Below, piece by piece: positions 51,401 to 59,519 of a stretch of DNA of 64,000 nt (position 1 is its first letter; every line of letters begins with the position of its first letter). Below the pieces are notes generated by a model that ran no database searches, was not told where the DNA came from, and saw only the letters and a list, made by a program, of their open reading frames with translations. Made by a program: the position numbers and the translations under genes. The stretch comes from Spyradosoma sp004558035. Its GTDB lineage: Bacteria > Verrucomicrobiota > Verrucomicrobiia > Opitutales > UBA953. The DNA lies in NCBI RefSeq assembly GCF_050314555.1, contig NZ_JBNPNH010000002.1, forward strand, positions 1-64,000. The letters run 5' to 3'.

Positions 51401-54400
51401 TTCTCGCCTTCGACGGCGAGCTTAGTATTGGCATTCGCTGTCGCGAACGTGCAGACCGGGTTTCCGGAAACGTCGGCTCCGTCGAAGACGAGATTCTTCA
51501 GCTTCAGCGTCAGCGTGCCGGAAGAACCGGAGAAGAACTGCGTCGTGCCCGTGACCGTGCGCACGGCGTCCGAATCGGACTGCAGCGTGAGCGTCGCGTC
51601 GCCCGAGAGCCCGATCGTGCCAGCGTTCCCGCCGTCCGCATAAACCGTGATCACGTCGCCGGACTCGACGGAGACGGACGCGCCCGAATTCGTGTAGGCT
51701 TCGAGCGTGTTCCCGTAGCCGACGACGGCGCCCTCGCGCGAGAGCGTGAAGGAATAAGCCGCGCCTTCCGAGAGCCAGACGCCGGCGGCATCCGCGCTCA
51801 GCAGGCGTTCGACGTTGGCGTCGGCGGTTCCCGTGTAGCGCAGCGTCATCACGTCCGTTCCCGCCAGCGCGGAAGCGTCGCCGGAAAGCAGCTGCAACGT
51901 GCCGCCTGCGCCGAGCCGGTAGTCGCCGACTTCAAAAACGAGGGAGTTCGTCCTTCTCGGGGCGAGCGCGACGGAGCCGACGGCGAAGCTCGTCGCCTCC
52001 CCACCGGCGATCGTCAGCGTCGCGTTCGAAAGCGTGAGCGCGCCGGCGACGTTCGTGACCGATCCCGCGCCGAACGTCACGTCCGCGCCGTCGGAAATCG
52101 TAAGCCCGCCCGCCGCGACGACGCCGCCGCCGAACGAATACGTTCCCGAGCCCGTGATGACGACGTCGCCGCCCGCATAAACATCGTTCGGCGTGCCGTT
52201 CGCGACGTTTCCGGAAAACGTCGCCGAGGCGCCCTCGCCCGAAAACGAGACGTCCCCGCGCGCGGAAATCGCGCCGCCGGGATTCGTCTGCGCCATGTTC
52301 CGTATCGTCACGTCGGAAGCGACGATTTCGATCGTCTCGGCGTCTTCGAAGCTGACCGTGCCGTTCCCGTCGAAGACGAGATCTTTCAGATTCAGCGTCA
52401 GCGTGCCGGAAGAACCGGAGAAGAACCGCGTCGTTCCCGTGACCGTGCGCACGGCGTCCGAATCGGACTGCACCGTGAGCGTCGCGTCGCCCGAGAACGA
52501 CAACGTGCCGGCGTTCCCGCCGTCCGCATAGGCCGTGATCACGTCGCCGGAAGCGACTGAGACGCCCGCGCCCGCCTTCGTGTAGGCGTCGAGCGCGTTC
52601 CCGTAGCCGACGACGTTTCCGCCGCGCGAGAGCGTGAAGGGATATTCCGTTTCGGTGAGGAACACGCCCGCGGTGTCCGCTCTCAACGAACTTTCGCGAT
52701 TGGCGGCGGAGAGCGTTCCCGTATAATCGAGCCTCATCACGCCCGTTCCCGCCAGCGCGGAAGCGTCGCCCCGGAGCAGCTGCGTCTCGCCGTCGGCGTC
52801 GATCTGCCCGGCGTCGCTGATTTCGAACACGAGAACATTCGTGCCCGAGCCGAGCGCGATGCCGCCGCCGACGGTGAAGCCCGTCGTGTTGCCGCCCGCG
52901 ATCGTCAGCGTCGCGCCGGCGAGCGTGAGCGCGCCCGAAACGTTCGTGGTCGATCCCGCGCCGAACGTCACGTCCGCGCCGCCGGAAATCGAAAGCCCGC
53001 CTTCCGCGACGATGCCGCCGCCGAACGCATACGTTCCCGCGTCCCTGATGACGACGTCGTCCGCGTGGACGTCGTTCGCCCTGCCGTCCGCGGTATTGCC
53101 CGAAAACGTCGCCTCGGACCCGGCGCCCGAAAATTCGAGCGTCCCGAGCGTGTAGATTGCGCCGCCGGCGGCCGTCGCCGAGTTGTTCTCGAATTTCGTC
53201 GTTCCCGAGACGGAGACGCCGCCGTTGCCCGAGCAGATCGCGCCGCCGACGCTTCCCGCCGTGTTGTTCGCGAAGGTCGTACTGCCCGAGACGGAGACGT
53301 TCCCGCGATAAGAGAAGATCGCGCCGCCGAAATCGCCCGCCGTGTTGTCCGCGAAGGTCGTCGTTCCCGCGACGGAGACGTTTCCGCGGTCCGAGGCGAT
53401 CGCGCCGCCGTAAGACGTCGCCGAATTTCCGGTGAAGCTCGTCGTGCCCTCGACAGAAACGCCTCCGTTCGAGAAAAGCGCGCCGCCGATCGCCGATTTC
53501 ATGTTCCGGATCGTCGCGTCGCCGCCGACGATCCGGAGCACGTCCGTTTTCGTTCCGCCGGACTGCGCGAACATGAACGAACCGGAGCCGTCGAAGACGA
53601 GCTTCGTCAGATTCAGCGTCAGCGACCTGCCGGAATAGGAAAAATTCGTCGTGCCCGTGACCGTGCGCACGGCGTCCGAATCGGATTTCAGCGTGAGTTC
53701 CGCCGCGGTCGTGAACGTGAGCGTCTCGCCGTTTTCGCCGTCGCCGTAAACCGTGATCACGTCGCCCGACTCGACGGAGACGGACGCGCCCGACTTCGAG
53801 AAGGGCGCGAGCGCGTCCGCGTAGCCGACGACGCCGCTCCCGCGCGAGAGCGTGAACGCGCGCGCCGTTTCCGTGATCGAGACGCCGTTCTCGTCCGCGC
53901 TCAGCGCCAGCTCGATGTTGGGGGCGGAGAGCGCGCCCGTGTAATTGACCGTCATCACGTTCGTTCCCGCCAGCGCGGAAGCGTCGCCCGCGAGGAGGAG
54001 CGTCGTGCCGCCCGCGTCGAGCTGGCCGTCGCCGATTTCAAAGACGAGGGAATTCGTCGTGCCCGAATCGAGCGTGATGCCGCCGACGGTGAAGGTCGTC
54101 GTGTTCCCGCCCGCGATCGTCAGCGTCGCGCCGGAGAGCGTAAGCGCGTTCGCGATCTTCGTGTACGAACCCGCACCGAACGTGACGTCCGCACCGTCGG
54201 AAATCGAGAGTCCGCCCGCCGCGACGACGCCGCCGCCGAACGAGTACGTTCCCGCGTCTTTGACGACGACGTTCCCGCCCGCGCAGACGTCGTTCTTGCG
54301 TCCGGCCGCCATCCAGCGGTTGCCCGAGAACGTCGCCGTGGAGCCGTCGCCCGAGAACTCCACGTTCCCGCCCGCGTAAATCGCGCCGCCTGCCGTCACC

Positions 54401-55143
54401 GAAACGTTGTCGACAAAGGTCGCCGTTCCCGAGACGGAGACGTTTCCGCCCGCGTAAACCGCGCCGCCGAGAACCCACGCGATGTTCTCCGAAAAATTCG
54501 TCTCGCCCGAGACGGAGACGTTCCCGTCCGCGGCGATCGCGCCGCCGGACTTGCCGGTCTCGTTGCTCTTGAAGGTCGTTCCCGAGACGGCGGCGTCGGT
54601 CTTGGCGTAAATCGCGCCGCCGGACGCCGTTTCGTTTTCCATGTTCTGAATCGTCGCGGCGTCGCCGACTATCGTGACCGCGGCGTGATTGCTCTCGGCG
54701 AACTGGTGGGCGTAGTCCTCGACGCCGCGGTTCCCGTCGAAGACGAGCGTCTTCAGATTCAGCGTCAGCGAGCCGACGGAGAGGAAAAAGTCCGCCGTTC
54801 CCGTGACCGTGCGCTCGGTCGCGTCCGCGGACTCCAGCGTGAGCGTCGAGTCGCTCGTGGTCAAAAATCCGAGCGTCTCTCCCCAGGTGATGCCGCCGGT
54901 CGGGCCGTCGAACTTGACGATGCGGCCGCTTTCGATCGAGTCGAAAACGTCGGCGACCGTTTGCCCCGATTCGATCGTATTGCCGTCGGAGTCGCAGACC
55001 ACGACGTTCGCGGCGCGCGCGGGAACGGCGGCGACGCCGAGCGCGGCGGCGGCGAGCAGAAACGCGGGAACGCCCGCGGAGAACGCGCGTCGCGGGCGCG
55101 CGGCGGAATTGAGAAACTTAAAAGAACGGCTGCGTGATTTCAT
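48490..55143 (-). CDS. Pmp-like autotransporter with four tandem modules
   Basis: A 2217-residue secreted protein. A Sec signal runs to about residue 44 (cleavage PARA/ANVV). The passenger contains 14 GGA[ILV] motifs, each followed about 18-24 residues later by FxxN (FKSN, FSEN, FVDN, FSGN and so on), the chlamydial Pmp signature. They fall in four clusters of 4, 5, 1 and 4. Each cluster sits in a module opening with RTVTGT and ending with a beta-rich stretch (FTLSRxGxVVGY and SGDVIT). The last 270 or so residues are an autotransporter beta-barrel ending in VRFAW, with the terminal aromatic needed for BAM insertion. It is probably a surface adhesin. It stands alone on the minus strand. Confidence 0.9.
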   Translation of the reverse strand: MKSRSRSFKFLNSAARPRRAFSAGVPAFLLAAAALGVAAVPARAANVVVCDSDGNTIESGQTVADVFDSIESGRIVKFDGPTGGITWGETLGFLTTSDSTLTLESADATERTVTGTADFFLSVGSLTLNLKTLVFDGNRGVEDYAHQFAESNHAAVTIVGDAATIQNMENETASGGAIYAKTDAAVSGTTFKSNETGKSGGAIAADGNVSVSGETNFSENIAWVLGGAVYAGGNVSVSGTATFVDNVSVTAGGAIYAGGNVEFSGDGSTATFSGNRWMAAGRKNDVCAGGNVVVKDAGTYSFGGGVVAAGGLSISDGADVTFGAGSYTKIANALTLSGATLTIAGGNTTTFTVGGITLDSGTTNSLVFEIGDGQLDAGGTTLLLAGDASALAGTNVMTVNYTGALSAPNIELALSADENGVSITETARAFTLSRGSGVVGYADALAPFSKSGASVSVESGDVITVYGDGENGETLTFTTAAELTLKSDSDAVRTVTGTTNFSYSGRSLTLNLTKLVFDGSGSFMFAQSGGTKTDVLRIVGGDATIRNMKSAIGGALFSNGGVSVEGTTSFTGNSATSYGGAIASDRGNVSVAGTTTFADNTAGDFGGAIFSYRGNVSVSGSTTFANNTAGSVGGAICSGNGGVSVSGTTKFENNSATAAGGAIYTLGTLEFSGAGSEATFSGNTADGRANDVHADDVVIRDAGTYAFGGGIVAEGGLSISGGADVTFGAGSTTNVSGALTLAGATLTIAGGNTTGFTVGGGIALGSGTNVLVFEISDAGQIDADGETQLLRGDASALAGTGVMRLDYTGTLSAANRESSLRADTAGVFLTETEYPFTLSRGGNVVGYGNALDAYTKAGAGVSVASGDVITAYADGGNAGTLSFSGDATLTVQSDSDAVRTVTGTTRFFSGSSGTLTLNLKDLVFDGNGTVSFEDAETIEIVASDVTIRNMAQTNPGGAISARGDVSFSGEGASATFSGNVANGTPNDVYAGGDVVITGSGTYSFGGGVVAAGGLTISDGADVTFGAGSVTNVAGALTLSNATLTIAGGEATSFAVGSVALAPRRTNSLVFEVGDYRLGAGGTLQLLSGDASALAGTDVMTLRYTGTADANVERLLSADAAGVWLSEGAAYSFTLSREGAVVGYGNTLEAYTNSGASVSVESGDVITVYADGGNAGTIGLSGDATLTLQSDSDAVRTVTGTTQFFSGSSGTLTLKLKNLVFDGADVSGNPVCTFATANANTKLAVEGENVTILNMIATYGGALYANTGGEIGVTGSTTFTRNKADRGYGGAIYGNQANVVISGTTTFSENKADAGGGAIFVRHGNVTISGTTKFENNVTGIGGGGAIFVDGDGWTVTFSGDGSEATFTGNVTNTEAVIGDINTPNDVQASAVVIRDAGTYSFDGGIGTGSLTISDGADVTFKGGAINSADDARISGAGTTVKFENADEGASNRVSASLAVSDGATVELSGSGVTLNVKNWTDDATSALTLRAGTKLELTSDASATTIRSALTLAGDLVAGTLDDEGNLANGETLVVVRAIADGAGTISAKNVSLNGLSGTTSVTATDTLKLYGETTTTGTLSARTISVLAGASLTADFSKISVEETLAVNAEATATLTIDAGGAVVDKLKADGAVTLSGGNAFSLGNLRGAGTVEKTGAGALTLGASADFAGTLKISAGAATLSSGATFGTERSRLEFLSEGKTLTAHDGASIAGTLTLGSGTTLELGGRDAKATVSVGALAAGGSSALPFSVRAQSASAGTATIVHDVYSANEYDVLRVGAGANLSFATALLRAGPGLNVSALADAPDGVTLTLVEGDVARGYGALQLADELVLANFALSPDGTTASVGLGANALAAGVFPLETTADQRSVAQAATRAGTASGYGAALNALTNPHDTLAALDALGAGHAAAMIPAQIDGAWNRLRSVMNAAGTGARLGSETELAAWAQYAGSWTDVDSSRERASWTRRMHGAHAGVERTFASGWTAGAALGFEDSEQKSGGAKIGDDALSASFYARRTQDAFTQTAALSFARHDYETRRTVAFPGYAGRTRGETLGFTAALSYEASYAFAVADWAKLSPVASLSAAWNRIEGWTESGADAALRCGDQDALTWLAGVGGRADFEFANPFSDAAKALAGAYALFTAEFGERSCGVDSEFADTGAGFTARYDDPSRYALQLGVTASLPLSGNTSLFGGVSTELREDETNLNANVGVRFAW

Positions 55144-55256
55144 GGCGAAAATTTTCCTTTCGTGCCGGCGATTTTACGATTTTCCCCGGAAATCCCGCGA
55201 GCGAAAATCCGCCGTTTACGCAGCGCCCGCGGACGCGGGGGAGCGGGAACGCCGTT

Positions 55257-55290
55257 CTTTAAGCTTTAAAGCCTTAACCTTTAAGCTCTC
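55257..55290. repeat. AAGCTT-rich 3'-end element, copy C
   Basis: CTTTAAGCTTTAAAGCCTT followed by AACCTTTAAGCTC lies 15 bp beyond the stop of the CorC/HlyC gene, matching copies A and B. Confidence 0.5.
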
Positions 55291-55304
55291 TCGGCTTTCC
55301 GCTC

Positions 55305-56648
55305 TCAGTCGGTCTTTTCGGCGCCGTCCCAGACGCGGCGCAGCAGGATGCGCTTCAGCGAGCCCGCGGGCGTTTCCAGCGGGATGATTTCGATGTCTTC
55401 GTAGCGGATCGGCTCGCCGCGCTTCGGCGGGCGGCGCGGCGAAAGCGACTTCACCCAGCTCGCGACGGTCTCGTAGCTGTTCCCGTCCCATTCGAAATTC
55501 CAGCCCGTCTCCGCTTCGAGCTCGTGCATGTTGAGCGTTCCCGCGACGACGATGGAATCCTCCGTCTGCGAGAAGATCTCCTTGCCGTCGGTGTCGAACT
55601 CGTCGCGGATGTCGCCGACGATTTCCTCGAGCACGTCCTCGAAGCTGACGAGCCCGAGCGTGCGCCCTTCGGCGTTGACGACGAGGGCGAGATGGTTCTG
55701 CGACTGGCGGAAGCGCTCGAGCACCTCGGCGAGCGGCATGTCCGGCGGGAACGTCATGATCTTGCGCAGGAGCGGGCGGACGGGCGTGTTTTCGCCGAGG
55801 AGCTGAATCTGCCAGAGCCATTCGCGCATCAGCAGAATCCCGGCGGGGCGGTCGAGATCGCCGTCGAAGACCGGGTAGCGCGAGTGCGCCGTCTTCTGCG
55901 CCGTGCGGAGGTTTTTCTGCGCGTCGTCGCCGAGCCAGAGCGCGTTGATCTCGTCGCGCGGGATCATCACCTCGTTCACGCGCGTGTCGCGCAGACGCAG
56001 GGAGCGGATCAGAATGCGGTCCACGAGCACGTCGTCCGCGGCGGATCGGGAATGCGAAAGCACGTATTCCATCTCGTCCTTGGAGATCGTGTGCGCGCCC
56101 TCGCCCGCGGGGTGAATCCCGAGGCGGCGCAGCACGAAATTCGCCGTGCCGTTGAGCGCGGCGATCGCGGGAAAGAAGATCTTGTGGAAGACGATCAGCG
56201 GCGCGGCGACGAAAAGCGACGTCGCCATCGGGTATTGGATCGCGAGCGATTTCGGCGCGAGCTCGCCGAAGACGATGTGCAGGAACGTGATCAGCGCGAA
56301 GGCGACGGCGATCGAGATCTTCGACACGGTCGCGGCGTCGGGAATCACGCCGAAGAACGCGAGCGCGGGCTCGACGATGTTGTGCGCGACGAAGGGCTCG
56401 CCGACCCAGCCGAGCGCGAGCGACGCGAGCGTGATGCCGAGCTGCGTCGCCGAAAGCACGGCGTCGAGGTGCTTCGTCGCGCGCAGCGCCGCCTTCACGC
56501 GCAGCCCGCCGTCCTTTTCCAGCGGATGCAGCTGCGACCGGCGGATCTTCACGAGCGAAAATTCCGCCGCGACGAAAAAGCCGTTGACGAGCACCAGCAC
56601 GACGACGACCAGAATTCCCAAAAGCGTCAATAAGACTTCACTCAACAT
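55305..56648 (-). CDS. CorC/HlyC family protein with DUF21 and CBS domains
   Basis: A 447-residue membrane protein. The N-terminal DUF21 (CNNM) domain has about four hydrophobic segments and the signature VLVNGFFVAAEFSLVKIRRS, followed by LDAVLSATQLGITLASLALG. The middle holds a CBS pair with VMIPRDEINALWLGD and RYPVFDGDLDRPAGIL. The C-terminal CorC_HlyC domain contains GTLNMHELEAETGW. Such proteins are linked to magnesium or other cation efflux; the old name hemolysin is misleading. It lies 38 bp after rseP on the same strand and probably shares its transcript. Confidence 0.93.
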   Translation of the reverse strand: MLSEVLLTLLGILVVVVLVLVNGFFVAAEFSLVKIRRSQLHPLEKDGGLRVKAALRATKHLDAVLSATQLGITLASLALGWVGEPFVAHNIVEPALAFFGVIPDAATVSKISIAVAFALITFLHIVFGELAPKSLAIQYPMATSLFVAAPLIVFHKIFFPAIAALNGTANFVLRRLGIHPAGEGAHTISKDEMEYVLSHSRSAADDVLVDRILIRSLRLRDTRVNEVMIPRDEINALWLGDDAQKNLRTAQKTAHSRYPVFDGDLDRPAGILLMREWLWQIQLLGENTPVRPLLRKIMTFPPDMPLAEVLERFRQSQNHLALVVNAEGRTLGLVSFEDVLEEIVGDIRDEFDTDGKEIFSQTEDSIVVAGTLNMHELEAETGWNFEWDGNSYETVASWVKSLSPRRPPKRGEPIRYEDIEIIPLETPAGSLKRILLRRVWDGAEKTD

Positions 56649-56686
56649 AAGGAAAAAGCTTCAGAATGCGCGGGAACGGCGAAAGC

Positions 56687-58567
56687 TCATTTCTCGGCGG
56701 GCTTCTCTTCGTCGGCGCGCGCGAACGGCACGTCGCGCATCGCGAGAAATTCCGGCGTGTAGAGGAAACGCCCCATCTTCTCCGCCGCCGCGAGATCGCG
56801 GTTGCCGCGGAAACGCGCGAAGTCCTTGAACAGCACGTAGCCCATGAAAAGCAGCAGCAGGCAGATGAAGACGACCTGCACGCCGTTCACGACGTTCGCC
56901 GGAATCGGGCGGCGGCGCAGGCGCTGAATCGTCGCGACGAGAATGTGCCCGCCGTCCAGCACGGGAATCGGCAGCAGATTCAGGATCGCCAGGTTGACGT
57001 TGATGAGCACCGTGAGCACGAGCACGCTGCGCAGATTCGACGAGACCGCGTAATAGGTGTCGCCGATCGAAAAGACGCCGTTGAGATGCGAGACGCCGAC
57101 GTCGGAATTCGGATTGAGCAGCCCGACGACGGACTTGAACGTCACGTTGAACGCCTCGGCGAACTGCGCCCACGGCGTCTTGCGCACGAGGCGTTCCCCG
57201 CTCACGAGCGAAACGCCCGCGAAGGGCTTGGGCGCCTCCGTCTCCGTCTCGAAAATCGCCTCGGAAAAGCGCGCGTTCGCGCCTTCGCCGTCCGGGCGCG
57301 TCAGAAAAAGCGAAACGCGGCACGGCACGCCCTGCGGGAGCGCGCGCGCGAATTCCTCGACCGACTTCGGCGCGAGAATGCCCTCGCCCTCGAGCGCGAC
57401 GCCGTCGATCTGCGTTCCCGGCGCGAAGAGCTCGGCGTAGGCGGACGCGGCGGGCAGGCGCTCGGCGACGCGGAGGGTGTCGCGCTTCGCCGCGAGCGCG
57501 GTGTTGTTCAGATCCTGCGGCGCGGCGGCGAGCAGCAGCGCGCGCTCCGTCCCGTCCTCGCGGAAGCGGATCTTCGCGAGCGGCGCGCGCGCGGCGAGCA
57601 GCTTCGGCGCGAGCGTCAGCTCGGCGGCGTTCCCGCCGCGTTCGTAAAAAATCTTCATCGGCGCGGCGCCGTTCTTTTCAAGAATCTCCTGAAACTGCGC
57701 GAAGGAATGCAGCTTTTCGCGGGCGCCTTTCGCCGTCTCCGCTTCGAGCCAGCGGTCGCCGAAACGCGCTCCCGCCGCCGCCGCGGGCATGCCTTCGCGC
57801 GGAGCGACGATCAGCGGCTCCGTCGGCGCGACGCCGATCATGCGGATGAAGTCGCCGCTGCGCGGATTGTGCGAGACGAGCCGCGGGAACACGTCCGCCT
57901 TGAGCGTCTCGTTCCCGCGCGCGAAACGCACGGTCGAGACCGCCCTGCCCTCCGCGTCGCGTCGCGTGCCCAGCGCGACGGCGCGCATGATTTCCGAAAA
58001 ATTCTCCGTCGTCTCGCCGTCCACGGAAAGAATGCGGTCGCCCGGCCGCAGCCCGGCTTCGCGCGCGGGTCCGACGACGAAGACGCCCGGCTCGGTCTCG
58101 AGGCGCTCGGCGACGTAGCCGATTTCGGACGACTCGTAGCCGTCGCGCGTCGGGCTCTTCACCACCCAGAGCACGCACGCGAGCAGCGCCGCGAAAAGCA
58201 CGTTGAAGAACGCGCCCGCCGCGAAGACGATGACCTTGTCCGCGTAAGAAATCTTCTTCGCGGGAACGCCCTTACCGTCCTCGCCCGCGGTCTCGGACCT
58301 GCCTTCGATCAGCTCCATGTCCGCGAGCTCGGGAATCGCGACGTAGCCGCCGAGCGGCAGCAGCGAGACGCGGTAATCGACGCCGTCCTTCCCGCGCCAG
58401 CCGAAGACCTTCGGCCCGAATCCGATCGAAAAACGCTCCACGCGCAGCCCGCGCCGTTTCGCGGCGAGAAAGTGCCCCAGCTCGTGAACGAAAATCGAGC
58501 CGCCGAAAAAAAGCACGATGACGGCGAATCCGCGCAAAGACTCCGTGAATGCAAGCATCTGATCCAT
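56687..58567 (-). CDS. rseP: site-2 protease RseP
   Basis: RseP is an inner-membrane zinc protease that cleaves anti-sigma factors and remnant signal peptides within the membrane. The 626-residue protein has the zinc motif in FVHELGHFLAAKRRGLRVER (HExxH) near the N-terminus and the second metal motif in NLLPIPVLDGGHI near the C-terminus, with four hydrophobic segments. A PDZ-like region (GPAREAGLRPGDRILSVDGE) lies between them. The protein is about 170 residues longer than E. coli RseP; the extra length lies in the periplasmic region between the two metal motifs and may hold a degenerate second PDZ. The start at 58567 was chosen over 58618 because MDQMLAFTESLRG gives the normal membrane start. 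Confidence 0.92.
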   Translation of the reverse strand: MDQMLAFTESLRGFAVIVLFFGGSIFVHELGHFLAAKRRGLRVERFSIGFGPKVFGWRGKDGVDYRVSLLPLGGYVAIPELADMELIEGRSETAGEDGKGVPAKKISYADKVIVFAAGAFFNVLFAALLACVLWVVKSPTRDGYESSEIGYVAERLETEPGVFVVGPAREAGLRPGDRILSVDGETTENFSEIMRAVALGTRRDAEGRAVSTVRFARGNETLKADVFPRLVSHNPRSGDFIRMIGVAPTEPLIVAPREGMPAAAAGARFGDRWLEAETAKGAREKLHSFAQFQEILEKNGAAPMKIFYERGGNAAELTLAPKLLAARAPLAKIRFREDGTERALLLAAAPQDLNNTALAAKRDTLRVAERLPAASAYAELFAPGTQIDGVALEGEGILAPKSVEEFARALPQGVPCRVSLFLTRPDGEGANARFSEAIFETETEAPKPFAGVSLVSGERLVRKTPWAQFAEAFNVTFKSVVGLLNPNSDVGVSHLNGVFSIGDTYYAVSSNLRSVLVLTVLINVNLAILNLLPIPVLDGGHILVATIQRLRRRPIPANVVNGVQVVFICLLLLFMGYVLFKDFARFRGNRDLAAAEKMGRFLYTPEFLAMRDVPFARADEEKPAEK

Positions 58568-58628
58568 ACGTGAAAGAGCGGGCATCTTGCCACAGCCCGC
58601 CCTCCCGCGCAAGCGCAAGGAAAGCGAC

Positions 58629-58795
58629 GAGGTTATGGAGGTTATGACGGTTATGAGGTTATGGAGGTTATGAGGTTATGGAGGTTATGAAAGTTCTTTG
58701 CACTCGGCTTCGCCGAAAGGATTTCGAAAAATCTTTTTCGCGAAGCGAAACGCCATCAACCTTCATAACTCCATAACCTCGTCACCTCATCACTT
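58629..58795. repeat. dispersed repeat element with GGTTATG tandem tails, copy 1
   Basis: Seven imperfect units of GAGGTTATG (58629-58689) are followed by a core of about 75 bp (AAGTTCTTTGCACTCGGCTT ... CGAAGCGAAACGCCATCAAC) and inverted units (CCTTCATAACTCCATAACCT, 58760 onward). The core occurs again, inverted, at 62130-62203. It could be a small non-autonomous mobile element. Confidence 0.65.
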
Positions 58796-58799
58796 CGCC

Positions 58800-58828
58800 T
58801 TGCACGGGAACGCGTTTTCGGCGAAAAT
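58800..58828 (+). promoter_or_regulatory. candidate promoter of the sugar transferase gene
   Basis: TTGCAC (58800-58805) and GAAAAT (58823-58828) are exactly 17 bp apart; the spacer starts with the iterated word. GCGCGGC joins the -10 box to the ATG at 58836. Confidence 0.55.
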
Positions 58829-58835
58829 GCGCGGC

Positions 58836-59456
58836 ATGTATCGCCACTGCTTCAAACGCGTCTTCGATTTCGCGCTGGCGCTCGTCGCCGCCGTCGTCGC
58901 TTCGCCGCTCATTCTCGCGCTCTGCGCGCTGCTCCGTTTCGCCAACAAGGGCGCGGGCGTCTTCTTCACGCAGGACCGCCCCGGCAAGGACGGAAAAATC
59001 TTCCGCCTCGTCAAATTCAAGACCATGACCGACGAGCGCGGCGCCAACGGCGAACTGCTGCCCGACGCGGAACGCATGACGCGCGTCGGCCGCTTCGTCC
59101 GCAAGACCTCGCTCGACGAGCTCCCGCAGCTCGTCAACATCCTCAAGGGCGACATGGCGATCGTCGGCCCGCGCCCGCTGCTGCCGCAGTATCTGCCGCT
59201 GTATTCGCCGGAGCAGGCGCGCCGCCACGAAGTGCGCCCCGGCGTCACGGGCTGGGCGCAGACGCACGGGCGCAACGCGATTTCGTGGAAGAAGAAATTC
59301 GAGCTCGACGTCTGGTACGTGGACCATCTTTCGTTCGCGCTCGACCTGAAGATTCTCGTGCTGACGGCGTTCAAGGTGCTGAAGTCCGAAGGCGTCAACA
59401 ACGCCGAAGGCAAAGGCAAGGAAGTCACGATGCCCGCCTTCGACGGCACGAACTGA
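58836..59456 (+). CDS. bacterial sugar transferase (undecaprenyl-phosphate phosphoglycosyltransferase)
   Basis: A 206-residue monotopic membrane phosphoglycosyltransferase of the WcaJ/PglC family. It begins KRVFDFALALVAAVVASPLI, the re-entrant helix, then FFTQDRPGKDGKIFRLVKFK, TDERGANGELLPDAERMTRV, the catalytic region GRFVRKTSLDELPQLVNILK, and IVGPRPLLPQYLPL. It starts undecaprenyl-linked glycan synthesis, for O-antigen, capsule or exopolysaccharide. No other glycosyltransferase genes are in the window. The start at 58836 is used because the longer open frame lies in the upstream repeat element and its promoter. Confidence 0.93.
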   Translation: MYRHCFKRVFDFALALVAAVVASPLILALCALLRFANKGAGVFFTQDRPGKDGKIFRLVKFKTMTDERGANGELLPDAERMTRVGRFVRKTSLDELPQLVNILKGDMAIVGPRPLLPQYLPLYSPEQARRHEVRPGVTGWAQTHGRNAISWKKKFELDVWYVDHLSFALDLKILVLTAFKVLKSEGVNNAEGKGKEVTMPAFDGTN

Positions 59457-59519
59457 ACACGCAATTCATGGAGGCGATTCCGCCTCGCGCCGCCGCTTAA
59501 TTTTCAATTCTTCAGAGCC

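Noticed and set aside
48454..55137. Several long plus-strand frames over the autotransporter
   Set aside because: They are shadows of the repetitive passenger and contain no signal peptide or domain.
55144..55256. A terminator between the autotransporter and the CorC gene built from the word
   Set aside because: One copy of the word lies near 55242-55252, but no complementary partner or T run is present.
58698..58835. An upstream start for the sugar transferase
   Set aside because: It would begin in the dispersed repeat element and cross the promoter; MYRHCFKRVFD is the normal family start.
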